Shown here piece after piece: positions 10,102-21,046 of a stretch of 64,000 nt of DNA. The DNA lies in the NCBI GenBank assembly GCA_029168955.1, contig JAPDOI010000185.1:62001-126000 (forward strand), given 5' to 3'. This DNA comes from Aplectana chamaeleonis. Its lineage: Eukaryota; Nematoda; Chromadorea; Rhabditida; Cosmocercidae. The stretch's first letter is position 1. Each line of letters starts with the position of its first letter. The notes under the pieces were generated by a model that saw only the letters and a list, made by a program, of their open reading frames with translations, was not told the origin of the DNA and ran no database searches. The position numbers and the translations under genes were made by a program.

Positions 10102-10897
10102 ATTTCTGAAAGTTGGGCTCCGCAGAAAAGGTCAAGGATTTGGCATTGCTCCTAAATGTCGTGAAATTGTCTTATTGGATTTGGCTCTCAACTTGATTTT
10201 TCAAATGTAGTGAAATTGTCGAATTGATTTGGCTGTGATGATACTATATGCAGATAACATAATCATTAAATGTAGTGAAATTGTTGCAAACGGATTTGGC
10301 AGGAGCTCTATCAATTATCACAGTCAAATCATGCGTCAGAAGGTCCTCTGGCGAGCGAATGAAGACAAAAAGAAAAAAAAATAATCCTCAGTCAACAATG
10401 CTGAACGAAACGTGGCCTTATGGGCTAGAATTAAGGTTTCCAAATGCTATTCTGCCTTTTCAGTGTGGCCTTTTCAGGTACCAGACCTTCCCTCACCGAT
10501 GAGATAAAATTCATGAAAACGAAATCTAACGCAATTTACTCGCTACTGACTATGTCTTCGTGTCCTCAATGCTTTCACGGTTCGCATTGTATTGAAACGT
10601 TTTGCTGCTAGGTTTATTCCTATTCTCATTCGATTCAATATGCGCTCCAAGGAAAACCCCTTCTGACGCGTGATTTGACTGTGATAATTGATAGAGCTCC
10701 TGCCAAATCCGTTTGCAACAACTTCACTACATTTAATGATTATGTTATCTGCATATAGAATCATCAAAGCCAAACCAATTCGACAAAATCACTACATTTG
10801 AAAAATCAAGTTGAGAACCAAATCAATAAGACAATTTCACGACATTTAGGAGCAATGCCAAATCCTTGACCTTTTCAGGAGCCCAACTTTCAGAAAT
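10102..10897. repeat. Near-palindromic module D1
   Basis: Outer ends are ATTTCTGAAAGTTGGG and its complement. Arms of about 240 bp each (10102-10345 and 10655-10897) enclose a roughly 310-bp core. The core contains the AACGAAACGTGGCCTTATGG word at 10399. In D2 the arms are the same but the core is in the opposite orientation. No gene is recognised. Confidence 0.8.
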
Positions 10898-11850
10898 TTC
10901 ACAACTTTTACAAGGGTTTCCCTTCTACAATATCGTCAAGCTCTAAAAGGTAAAGTTGTTTTCTTTTGAAACATAGTGGTAGAAATGAAGAAACAGCTGC
11001 TAGGATTGCAAGATAATAGTTGCAACATGCCTTCCTACAGACAAGATACAAAGGCATATACTTTTTGAATTTAAAAGTCGAGAAAATGAAGAAATGAGTT
11101 TTAAAATGACCCAATTGTACAGGGTTGGGGCACAATCCTAGACAGGGGAGAGGGGGCACCCACCATTCAAGACAGAAGTGAAATGAACCACCCTTTGGTA
11201 AGGCTACCAGTCGGAGGTATTTTCATGAAGTTTCTATAAAAACAATGATTGATAGCAGTATCAGACATCTTTTATCAGAATTTTCCATCATTTCTATGAG
11301 TCTTGAGTCCTCACCCGTCTAGGATAGACCCAGGGTCAGTCGCTCTAGCCAAACTTCACCGGTTCTTGCTGACGTGGCTCGTCTGCGCCGGCCCATATGT
11401 CTGATTCGGAACAAGAACGATAGTTAAATACATCGTACGCGCAGAAAACCGTATATTATTTTTCATGTTTTTGCGTAGCTTGGCCCCTCTAGTGAACGAA
11501 AATGTTGAAGGGGCCCATGAAAACCTTCATTCTTCTTTCAACTCCTTCTTCATTAAAGAAAAGTCAATCGGAACACATTGTAAATACGAATTTGAATTTC
11601 GGCCCAAAATCATTTTAAGAGTTTTTGTGCATGTGGAGTTCGTGACGTCACTATTTTTCCTGTTGTCTTACGGTCGCACCAACATTCTAGGAAAAAGTGC
11701 TAGATGACTGGTGAGAATTGGTGGCAGATATTAATCTTTGACGCCTTCCAACCTCATCGTCCAACATTTTTGACGCGCCAAAGTTTACCAGTGTGGTCTA
11801 CCGGGCTCAATCATAAAATTGAGCCTGAAAATGAAATTGATTTCCAGCAC
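10898..11850 (+). repeat. Composite element copy 1: spacer between D and L
   Basis: Colinear with 34240-34994. Copy 1 carries about 160 extra bases (11300-11460) that are absent from copy 2. Part of those extra bases (GTGGCTCGTCTGCGCCGGCC at 11373) instead sits immediately left of module L in copy 3. The word GAACGATAGTTAA occurs at 11428 and again at 11851, so copy 3 can be read as a deletion between these two words or copy 1 as an insertion. There is no supported ORF. Confidence 0.65.
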
Positions 11851-12161
11851 GAACGATAGTTAAGTGCGCTAGAAGAGGACTACCGTAACCTTAGAATGAT
11901 GTTATTCGGCTCTCTTTAAAAAATTTGATGATACCCAATTGATCAACGATAAAGATAAAGAAGTGAAGAGCGGTGTGTCTTCATTCACACCGTCCTTCTC
12001 CAGAGGTCAACAGTTGAGGATCTGCCTGGACTACGGCAGAAAAACAACATCAGCGGTAGTGAAGATGTAGCGCGAATTCGAGTCAGAACTTAGGAAAATT
12101 TTAGAGCCGACTCGGTGAGATTACAATAGCCTTGTTCTGGCGCAATTGCCTATCGCTCTTG
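11851..12161 (+). repeat. Module L, copy 1 (TIR-bounded, left of array A1)
   Basis: A roughly 310-bp module with inverted ends of about 40-45 bp: GAACGATAGTTAAGTGCGC then AGAAGAGGACTACCG, answered by TTACAATAGCCTTGTTCTGG and a decayed complement of the first word. The interior has a hairpin-capable CGGTGTGTCTTCATTCACAC. The TATA-like word of other copies is altered here to GATAAAGATAAAG. The array begins about 25 bp downstream. Confidence 0.75.
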
Positions 12162-12187
12162 TTGATTCGGAGGCATGACTTGCATAC

Positions 12188-13750
12188 GGTGTCCTGGACA
12201 TTCAACGGAGGTCCTGCGCACGTCCTTTGATGTTCTGCACACTCCCTACTAAGGTCCTGCACACGTTCCATGATGTCCTGCACTCTCCTACTGAGATCCT
12301 GAACACATTCTTTCGACGTCCCTGCACACCCCTTCTGGGGTCCTGCACACGTCCCATGATGTCCTGCCCAAGTCTACTACGGTCCTGCACACGTACAATG
12401 ATGTCCTGCACACTCCTACTGAGGTCCTGCACAGGTCCCATGGTGTCCTGCACACTCCTACCAAGGTCTTGCACACGATCCATGATGTCCTGCACCCCTA
12501 CTGAGGTCCTGCACAGGTCCCATGATGTCCTGCACACCCCTTCTGGGGTCCTGCACACGTCCCATGATGTCCTGCCCACTTCTACTTCTCGGTCCTGCAC
12601 ACGTAAAATGATGTCCTGCACACCCCTACTGGAGGTCCTGCCACAGGTCCCATGGTGTCCTGGACACTCCTACTAGGTCTTGCACACGATCCATGATGTC
12701 CTGCACACCCCTACTGAGGTCCTGCACAGGTCCCATGATGTCCTGCACACCCCTTCTGGGGTCCTGCACCCGTCCCATGATGTCCTGCCCAGGTCCCATG
12801 GTGTCCTGCACACTCCTACTAAGGTCTTGCACACGATCCATGATGTCCTGCACACCCCTACTGAGGTCCTGCACACGTCCCATGATGTCCTGCACACCTT
12901 CTGGGGTCCAGCACACGTCGCATGATGTCCTGCCCACTTACTACGGTCCTGCACACGTAAAATGATGTCCTGCACACTCCTACTGAGTGTCCTGCACAGG
13001 TCCCATGGTGTCCTGCACACTCCTACTAAGGTCTTGCACACGATCCATGATGTCCTGCACACTCCTACTGAGGTCCTGCACAGGTCCCATGATGTCCTGC
13101 ACACTCTACTGAGTGTCCCTGCACAGGTCCCATGATGTCCTACACACTCCTGCCAAGGTCTTGCACACGTTCCATATGTCCTGCACACTCCTACTGAGGT
13201 CCTGCACAGGTCCCATGATGTCCTGCACACTCCTACTAAGGTCTTGCACACGTTCCATGATGTCCTGCACACCTACTGAGGAGTCCTGCGCACATTCTAC
13301 GACGTCCTGCACACCCCTACTGGGGTCCTGCACACGTCCCATGATGTCCTGTCCACTCCTACTGCAGTCCTACACACGTTACATGATGTCCTGCATGCTC
13401 TACTGATGTCCTGCACAGGTCCCATGATGTCCTGTCCACTCCTAATACGGTACTGCACAGGTCCCATGATGTCCTGCACACTCCTACTAAGGTCTTGCAT
13501 ACGTTCCATGATGTCCTGCACACTCCTACTGAGGTCTTGCGCACGTTCCATGATGTCCTGCCCACTCCTACTGAGGTCCTGCGCACACATTCTACGACGT
13601 CCTGCACACCCCTACTGGGGTCCTGCACACGTTCCATGATGTCCTGCACACTCCTACTGAGGTCCTGCACACGTTCGATGATGTCCTGCATACTCCTACC
13701 TGAGGCCCTGCCCACATTCTACCACGTCCTGCACACCCCTACTGAGGTCT
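12188..13750. repeat. Satellite A array 1, 42-bp unit, about 37 units
   Basis: The unit is two related 21-bp halves, CCTGCACACTCCTACTGAGGT and CCTGCACACGTTCCATGATGT without their last bases (my consensus, 14 of 21 positions shared). Variant units (with GTCCCATGATG, CTACGACGTC or CCCCTTCTGGGG) alternate in short groups. Open frames cross the array on both strands because 42 is divisible by three, and they are not genes. Both edges are degenerate. Confidence 0.95.
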
Positions 13751-14129
13751 CACATAGTCAACCGACACTTCAGCACATCCTGCGACGCCTTCTTATCGAT
13801 GGTGCGCTTTGAACGAATACGCGCCGCGGTCAAGTACATCAACCCGCACAGCGTCCTCCTCCGAGCCGGACGTTCAAAGTACACCACCCTGGAGAAACAA
13901 GGTGTTTATATGGAGTCTAAGAAACCAATGACTGATAACGAAAAACCCACCATTTTCATAAACTATTCTTGAGAGGCCGGTTTCCGAGTTTCAAACGCCC
14001 GTTAGGGGCCCAGAAGTCATTATGGTGAGTTCTGACAATTATTTTCGTCATTCCCGTGGCCGATTACCTCTAGTCACAAATTTTCGAGCGATTTGGTCCA
14101 CGCCTTCCAAAAAATGGTTTTCGACGGAC

Positions 14130-14204
14130 GGAGGTGGAGGCGGAGGCGGAGGCGGAGGCGAGGTGCGGAGGCGGAGGCGGAGGCGGAGGCGAGGCGGTGG
14201 TGGA
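14130..14204 (+). repeat. (GGAGGC)n hexanucleotide run
   Basis: About twelve imperfect GGAGGC/GGAGGT units inside module R. The other copies have shorter runs, at 39711-39768 and about 24577-24615, so the length is variable. Confidence 0.9.
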
Positions 14205-14390
14205 GAACGTTTTTGCGTACTTTGAGAGGTCATAACTTTGAAAGCGGGGACCAGTTGGGATGAAAAGTTCCACACATGTGTAATTTCTTGCAGCGCGTCG
14301 AATAGTGTACAGCTCATACCTCTGTTGACGGTATGAATAGGTGATCTCATTGTAGGGCATCCGCGCGGGAAGAGATCAAAGCCAAATCCT

Positions 14391-14411
14391 GGTGAGCGCT
14401 TCGCGCTCACC
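14391..14411. repeat. Terminal hairpin of module R, copy 1
   Basis: GGTGAGCGC-TTC-GCGCTCACC: a 9-bp perfect stem with a 3-nt loop at the right end of the composite element. The equivalent hairpin in copy 3 keeps the pairing although a base pair changed. Confidence 0.85.
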
Positions 14412-16530
14412 ACAATTCAAAAAAATGCTAACAAGAAAGCCTCTCGATCCTATTGCGAGCATCCACACATTCCACACTTGAACGGCTGTTTCTGGTCTTA
14501 ACGGCCTAGTTCTTCAGTCAATGGTTTGTTCTGCAAAAGTTTTCAGATAGTCCTCACATTATCAGGAACGCCGGATGATAACTGTTACCTACCAGACATG
14601 GAGGTAGGCGTGCTTCCATGCTGGTGTAGTGAGGTACGTTGTCCTAAAACATGAAGGTTCTCAGAGTAACAATCATGGCAGTAAAAGGAAAAGTACCACC
14701 ACTAATAACATGATATAAATTCATTTATTTATTACATGAACGGGTACATGTCAGCATAAGAAAAAGAAACGAGAAAAAAAGGAATAAATTGGGACGCACT
14801 CAGTAACAACCACTACGTGACATCCACCCTGGTCTCCTGCCTCACGTCGGATTTAGATAGCAGTCCGCAATGTTTTTGAATACCCGTACTCTGATGTACT
14901 CGAGGGATCGTCCCCAACCCGACGGCCGTGGCCACGTCATTAGGGACTAAACACAACCTTGGTTGGCTGCCGACATGCATCCTCTAGCCCCTCCCCCTTG
15001 GGAGGGACTTGGTAGGGTATTCGTCCCTCCTTTGCTGGATGTGCTCAATCGATTGCGGGGGAGCGTCCCCAAACCTACCGGCTCACTCAAACTCGCAGTG
15101 AACACAGGGGAGCATCCCCAAACTGACACGTGGACCAATCATAGGGGTCGCTGAAACATCGACTGGAATTCTTCATTTCTTCTTTTGATGGTTGCTCATG
15201 TTTGTTTTTGTTTTTAAAATTGAGAACTTTTGAACTTCTTGCTTGTCCATTTTGTACTTTTGAAGTTTTATTGAAATTCACGCAGATCTTGTCGTCTGAT
15301 AGAAAATTTAGCTTATTTTTTCAACCAGCATTTTATAGGGAAACCATTGATGGCAGAAAAACAAGGAGGGGCAACCGATTTTTGCAGTATTAATCTAGAG
15401 CACCAAAGGACTGAGACAAATTATCAGGTATTATTTTCTAATTTTTTTCCATTCTTGTTGCCCTGGGGCACTCTCGCCGCAATTATGGCTGTCTTATCAC
15501 CGTATATTCGCGATAAATCCACGGCAAAATCGCGGCTCACTTCTTCTCAAATATTTGTTTTCGTTTCCGGTAATTTTGCGGCAGCCGCTGGGTAGTTCTA
15601 CGGTGATTTCGCAATATGTTCGCAGTAGTTCCCGACCTAGCGATAGTTTTGCGTCAATGTCTCGGTAAAATTCAGGTTCAAGGTTGATTCTCGGTAGCTT
15701 CCACACAATTTCTTCTGGAGCAGAGCTCTATAAGGAGCCTGCAAGAGAATTAGGAGGAGAAGCAGTGCTTCTAAAAAAGTGTGCGAGAGATCTTAGAGGG
15801 TTGGAGGTCTTCAGAAGGAGCGTGAAAGAAGTCTCATAAAGATACCAGGTCTCCAGAAGCAGCCAAATAAAAAGCTGTTCGATCGATTTCGTGGACATAG
15901 AGTTTGTATGGACGGGGGAGGGGGTTAGCAGCGAGGTTCATGGCAACTTAAAAGCTGCCGCTGCTTATAGTCTGTCCCACTGATACTGTTCGCCCATGCA
16001 GTCAGCCTGCGTGACGAGCGGTGGGCGTGAAGACATTTTCTCGGACGTGTAAATCGATTAGAGGAAATATTAGACAGATAGACAATAAAATCCCAGTTAT
16101 CTGTTTGCAGCCGTGAAAAGGCTCTTCCAAAAAATGCCTTCGCGACGGTCGCTTAACACCTACACCGACCGCGTGCACGGACGGTCTCATTCGAACTAAC
16201 TGTACATTCTTCATGTTGCGCTGTGTTTGAAAGCACTATGAATTTCGATTCTGAGCTTTCCACACGAAAAAAGGGGCTGGTCGACAAGTGTTGCAGGAGC
16301 CACGAAGAAACGACGAAAAACTCTTAAAAACGCCTCATTTCAGTCAAAGAATTGTTTGGCCTGGACTAGTTGTCCGTTAGGATGAATGAGGTCTCGGCGG
16401 TCGCGACCGCTAAATGAAGATGAGGGACTATATTATGCAAAACAGCATTAGGTAGGATCCAAAGATTAGAATGGAGCAACAGAGTTGTGAAGTTCTTGAA
16501 AGAATTCCTTCGTCCCCACAAGCAGCTCCA
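14412..16530. other. Unassigned 2.1 kb, no gene seen
   Basis: No feature I can support. Three short words of the type GGGAKCRTCCCCAA recur at about 14903, 15061 and 15106. Small ORFs of 60-80 codons show no known motif. The stretch from about 15170 is AT-rich. Confidence 0.45.
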
Positions 16531-17852
16531 CTTAAAGGCAATGTTCACGATGATTTTCGTGCCCGAGTTTTTAACATAAAGCAATGCGTTTGCCTCCAAG
16601 TGTTTCCACAATTACGAAGAAGTGGCGAGGAAAGCACTGAAACGTCATTTTTAAGTGACATTATTCCCTGGCCTGGACTAGTTGTCCGATTGGATGAACA
16701 TGTTCATTGTGGTGTCACCGGTGGAAAATTGGGTCAATCGAAAATAGAAGAATATTTATCAAGCAGGATTAGTTACGGCCCTAAGGAAAGAACGGAGCAA
16801 TAGAGAATAGAGAATTGCAAAGGACGCGTCCACAAAAGATTTCATTGTCACAACAAACACTTCCTGTGATACTCAAGAGGCGGGTGATACTTAAAGGCAG
16901 TTTTCACGAAGGAAATCGTTTTTTGTTTTTCCGCCTATCTTGAAAACGGCCCCATGCTGGTTCCAATGATGTCTCTGTATTCGTACAAGACCTTCTGGAA
17001 ATGGAGTTATGATCCCTCAAAGATTGAGGTAAGGAAACATGGTGGACGAGTTGTCCGAGGCTTGTAACTTCCGTCTTTTGGCGTGGAAAGTGCATCTAGG
17101 TGTGACGAGCTGACGGGTGTCCAACTTTGGGGCCGTAGGGGACCGTTCCAAGCTCATTTTTCTTAGTTTTTTTCAACGTTAGGGTTGCGCTAGGCCCCGC
17201 AGCTGCCGATCTCCACCAAAAAATCAGACATGGTTCTTATCGTGGACACTGCCTTAAAGCATTTCGTGTACTTCTGGTGCGTTTTTCTCAATTTCTACGC
17301 CATTTAAGTTCTGCCCGGGGGCCGCTTAATCAATATAGCGAATAATCTCAAAATTGGAAATTATCGTGAACACTGCCCTTAAAGATCTGAGATTCTGAGA
17401 TTAATAGCTAAATCGATTGTTTGGCCCCCGAGTAGAACTGACATAACGAAGAAGAGAAAAACGCACCAGAAGGGCACGAAATCCTTTACTCTCACTCCGC
17501 TTCTTTACTCTCAGTCGAACTGTTTGTTTTGACAATGAAATCGTTAGTAGACCCGCCTTTTGTAATTCTCTATTTTGTGTTGCTCCGTTCTTTCCTTCGG
17601 ACCCTAACTAATACCGTTTTGCTTACAATATTCTTCCATTTTTGGTTAGCCCAATTTTTCACCGGTGACAACCACCGTGAATATGTTCATCCAGTCGAAC
17701 AACTAGTCCAGGCCAGAGAATAATATATCTGAAACAAGACGATTTAGTGCGTTTCTCGCCGTTTCTTCGTAATCTTGGTAACACTTGGTAGCCAACGCAT
17801 TGTTTTGAGTGAGAATCTCGGGAACAAAAATCATCGTGAACACTGCTTCTAA
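16531..17852. mobile_element. Nested inverted-repeat element G with TTAA-type ends
   Basis: The left end TTAAAGGCAATGTTCACGAT is answered by ATCGTGAACACTGC at about 17835-17850. Arms of about 280 bp are inverted (compare 16540-16800 with 17560-17850, both containing the GCTCCGTTCTTTCCTT word or its complement). The interior contains an inverted shortened F copy and a second inverted pair around 17263-17490, whose centre holds another AACACTGCCC-TTAA end. This is a nest of related MITEs. Confidence 0.65.
16893..17258 (-). mobile_element. MITE family F, copy 2, internally deleted
   Basis: Reverse-orientation copy of F1, 366 bp, flanked by TTAA on both sides (TTAA-AGGCAG and CTGCC-TTAA). It lacks the central ATGAGCGATGGTTTCCG region of the full copies. 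Confidence 0.78.
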
Positions 17853-18260
17853 AATACGGAGGCGCAGTCAGATTACAGTGCATGGCAGTGGAAAAAGACG
17901 TGTGGTTGCGTATTCGCACTAAACATGCTACACGTTGAGACATAATCGAAGGGAAAGTTGTATTTTGTCCTAAAATTTGAAGAAAAGCATCTGGAACGTA
18001 GAAAAACGGTGAATCCCCCCACACATTATCAATACACCTGAAGTCTTTGTCATACAATACCGCTCATAACATGTGTCCTAAAACGCGTCGACGACGCGAA
18101 AGCGCGTCGGAAACGTCGTTTTGGTTCAGAGTAGATGATTTTGGAATCTGAAAACACCGTTCGATTCGTCTCGTCGCGCTGATTCCAAAAATGTATTCAG
18201 GTTTGAGAAAAACAGAGTCTAGACCTAGTTATGACCTACTTTATGAAAAAGGAGCCAAAA
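17853..18260. other. Unassigned 0.4 kb
   Basis: No gene or known repeat recognised. A CGCGTCGACGACGCG palindrome-like word lies near 18085. Confidence 0.4.
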
Positions 18261-18358
18261 TCTCATAAAATTTCTCTAGTGGGTCGTCTATTCCGAAAGA
18301 GTACCGTTCATGCTGATGTGGCTCGTCTGCGCCGGCCCATATGTCTGGTTCGGAAAAA

Positions 18359-18674
18359 GAACGATAGTTAAGTGCGCCAAAAGAGGACTTCCGTAATCTT
18401 AGGAATGATGTTATTCGGCTCTCGTAAACAAATTTGATGATACCCAATTGATCAAGGGTAAAGTATAAAAGAAGTGAAGAGCGGCATGTCTTCATTCGCA
18501 CACCGTCCTTCTCCAGAGGTCAGCAGTTGAGGATCTGCCTGGACTACAAAGCAGAAAAACAGCACCACGGGTGGTGAAGATGCGGTGAATTCGGAGTCAG
18601 AACTTAGAAAATTTTAGAGCCAACTCGAGTGAGATTACGGTAGCCCTGTTCTGGCGCGCTTAACTATCGTTCTT
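18359..18674 (+). repeat. Module L, copy 3a
   Basis: TIR-bounded module with left end GAACGATAGTTAAGTGCGCC and right end GCGCGCTTAACTATCGTTCTT. It contains a TATAAAAG word at about 18464 followed by AGCGGCATGTCTTCATTCGC and GTCCTTCTCCAGAGGTCAGC. Confidence 0.8.
18464..18471 (+). promoter_or_regulatory. TATA-box-like word in module L
   Basis: TATAAAAG is retained in copies 3a, 3b (19173) and 2 (35100). L' has TATAGAAG at 40627. Copy 1 has lost it. It would direct transcription rightwards into the array. There is no experimental support. Confidence 0.35.
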
Positions 18675-19067
18675 GTTGATTCGGAGGCATGGCTTGCATA
18701 CGGTGTCCTGAACATTAAGCTGAGGTCCTACACACCAGGGCTGTGCGTTATAACGTTAACGTGTTAACGCATTAATGGGTTAACGCGGTTTATTTTGCAA
18801 AATTAACGATTAACGCTCATGAATGGTATTTCGGAATAGACGACCCACTAAAGAATACAATGAAATTAGCAATTGTTTGGGCTTGACCGACCACTTGGTT
18901 GGTCACATCAAACAGTTCGGCTTGTTTAAAAACACTAAATCATTCGACGGCTCTAGTGGGATGATCATTTCTCATAAAATTTCTCTAGTGGGTCGTCTAT
19001 TCCGAAAGAGTACCGTTCATGCTGATGTGGCTCGTCTGCGCCGGCCCATATGTCTGGTTCGGAAAAA

Positions 19068-19383
19068 GAACGATAGTTAAGTGCGCCAAAAGAGGACTTC
19101 CGTAATCTTAGGAATGATGTTATTCCGCTCTCGTAAACAAATTTGATGATACCCAATTGATCAAGGGTAAAGTATAAAAGAAGTGAAGAGCGGCATGTCT
19201 TCATTCGCACACCGTCCTTCTCCAGAGGTCAGCAGTTGAGGATCTGCCTGGACTACAAAGCAGAAAAACAGCACCACGGGTGGTGAAGATGCGGCGAATT
19301 CGGAGTCAGAACTTAGAAAATTTTAGAGCCAACTCGAGTGAGATTACGGTAGCCCTGTTCTGGCGCGCTTAACCATCGTTCTT
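19068..19383 (+). repeat. Module L, copy 3b
   Basis: Near-identical to copy 3a, shifted by 709 bp. This copy is the one next to the complete hAT element and array A3. TATAAAAG lies at about 19173. Confidence 0.8.
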
Positions 19384-19964
19384 GTTGATTCGGAGGCATG
19401 GCTTGCATACGGTGTCCTGAACATTAAGCTGAGGTCCTACACACCAGGGCTGTGCGTTATAACGTTAACGTGTTAACGCATTAATGGGTTAACGCGGTTT
19501 ATTTTGCAAAATTAACGATTAACGCTTAACGAAGAAGTCTTGAAATCACGTTGATTCGGGTTCGTTAATTGCGGTGGAACTACGGCAATGATTGATCCGC
19601 TTCAATGATGGATTTCAAAACTGGGGCCGTGCATGTCGCTTCGGCTTGCGGCACTGCAATTTTCGCTTGTTGTGAAATATATTTCTGACCTCAATGATTC
19701 TCATTCCGCTGTTTTTCTATTTTAGTTATTTCTTCTCTATAACGAAGAATTCCAATTCGTGTTACAAAAAAGAGATGCGAGGTGTAATCTTCCTCTCTGC
19801 GGTCGAGTAAAGTACCAAGCAAGAGTATAGAGCGGGGATTGAAGGCCGGGTTGGTGATGCTCTTGAGCATAGGTACCTATCATCACTGTATCGAATATTT
19901 TGATTCTACTAAAATAAACAACGGTTCTTCTGCGCAAATTATCAAATTGTTTTTACATATAAAT

Positions 19965-20290
19965 GGTCAGCGCAGATTTTATTCTCACCGTACTATATTC
20001 TGCGCACACATAAAGACTGTCTTCCGCATTTGTATACACGTGAAGACATATAGTGAAGTTCACCAAAAGTTTCCCATATAATTATCAATGAGAAGCGGTT
20101 CGTCAGAAATCAATGTGCATGGAACTCATTGCAGCACAACCGCTCCCGCAGTGGCTGTTGCCTAAGAATTTATTCAAATTGATCTCCTGCCAACCGCTTT
20201 TCATTGATGAGGAAATGAACAAAATTTGGTGGACCGCACTACAGACTAAGCCGAGAAAGGGAATAAAATCTGCGTCAAGTGTGCACACAT
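19965..20290. repeat. Inverted repeat inside the hAT element
   Basis: The arms share GCGCAGATTTTATTC near 19970 with its complement near 20260. Further in, ATCAATGAGAAGCGGTT near 20085 pairs with AACCGCTTTTCATTGAT near 20190. No ORF is recognised. Confidence 0.65.
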
Positions 20291-20491
20291 AGAAAACCAA
20301 TCCGAATTGCGGCAAAATCAGTAGATAATAGTTTTTGAGCCCATGTTAAGGATAGCATTTTTCGTATGTGAGACAGTGTAGCACACCACTTGCCAAAACG
20401 TTCCAGACATCCTTTCTGGAGTTGTATCCACTTTCCACGGCATCCTGTTTGACAACTGGATGCAGTGCATGTTCCAAATGAATTGATTATC

Positions 20492-20872
20492 ACTTTTCAC
20501 GCGGCGCACGCTCACATTCCACGAAGCGGCCCACTCTCATCATGGAGCGCTACTCAGTTTCTACCACACATCGCACGTTTTACATAAAGCGCTTCTGACT
20601 TTCTACTATGCGGCGCCCGCCATTATGAAGCGCTAACCATTTTTCACGACGTCCTGCCGATTTCATTTGAACGCCCACCCACTTTCCACGACGTCTTCAT
20701 CTGAAGAACCACCTAGTTACCATGACGTCCTGCTGACGACATCTGAAGCCCTACCTACTTTCCTGGACATCATCTGAAGCCCTATTTTTTCACGGAGTCC
20801 TGGCCACGTCATCTAAAGCGTCACCCACTTTCTACGACGCCCTGCTGACATTATTTGAAGGTCTATTTTATT
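20492..20872. repeat. Satellite C, degenerate 42-bp units, about 9
   Basis: Units recur at 41-42 bp, with landmarks TTTCTAC/TTTTCAC and GACGTCCTGCTGACG. One unit near 20720 matches the satellite B consensus at about 31 of 42 positions by hand count, without gaps and in phase. It is much more diverged internally than A or B. It lies wholly inside the hAT element. Confidence 0.75.
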
Positions 20873-21046
20873 TTTCTGGGACTTCTCATGATTTATCGAT
20901 TTTCTTGTGGTCAGATAATATTTTGATTTTTTTAACGAAATCCAAAATTAACTTGTTAACACATTAACGGATTAACGCGGTTTTTCTCCGAAAATTAACG
21001 ATTAACGCTTAGCGAAAAATCAAATTTTGATTAACGCACACCCCTG

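Larger units (their letters stand above)
10102..14411 (+). mobile_element. Composite satellite-carrying element, copy 1
   Basis: The order is palindrome D1, spacer, module L1, satellite array A1, module R1 and terminal hairpin. The same order recurs at 33384-39972 (copy 2), and L-A-R recurs at 18359-24823 (copy 3). The left limit is the first base shared by copies 1 and 2; the right limit is the hairpin. No transposase or polymerase ORF is present. The array differs in length between copies (about 37, 95 and 61 units) while the flanks align. This unit is my inference from shared order and is not a named family. Confidence 0.7.
13751..14411 (+). repeat. Module R, copy 1 (right of array A1)
   Basis: Starts at GGTCTCACATAGTCAACC and is colinear with 23615-24823 (less an insertion) and 39333-39972. 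It contains CTTATCGATGGTGCGC, a GGAGGC hexanucleotide run, a GAGAGGTCATAACTTTG segment and GATCAAAGCCAAATCC, and ends in the 21-nt hairpin. No ORF is credible; the Gly/Arg-rich frames come from the hexanucleotide run. Confidence 0.8.
18261..19527 (+). repeat. 709-bp tandem duplication containing module L and a hAT end
   Basis: 18261-18818 is repeated almost exactly at 18970-19527 (offset 709 bp, 708 by the far end). Each copy holds the segment left of L, module L, the array edge with CTACACAC and the first roughly 80 bp of the hAT element starting CAGGGCTGTGCG. The linker 18819-18969 begins with an inverted copy of 18278-18312. Since the hAT end is included, the duplication came after the hAT insertion. 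Confidence 0.88.
19445..21046. mobile_element. hAT-like element inserted at the edge of array A3
   Basis: A 1,602-bp insertion starting CAGGGCTGTGCG and ending CGCACACCCCTG. It is flanked by a perfect 8-bp duplication CTACACAC (19437-19444 and 21047-21054) that belongs to the satellite edge. Subterminal clusters of TTAACG words (19463-19530 and 20950-21016) are direct repeats of each other. The interior holds an inverted repeat (19965-20290) and satellite C. There is no transposase ORF. Confidence 0.9.

Noticed and set aside
14130..14225. Glycine/arginine-rich protein from overlapping ORFs
   Set aside because: The residues come from the GGAGGC hexanucleotide run, and the frames end quickly outside it.
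10102..14411. Helitron call for the composite element
   Set aside because: A 3' hairpin and internal minisatellite fit, but there is no CTRR end shortly after the hairpin, no defined TC start and no Rep/helicase. Left as an open possibility only.
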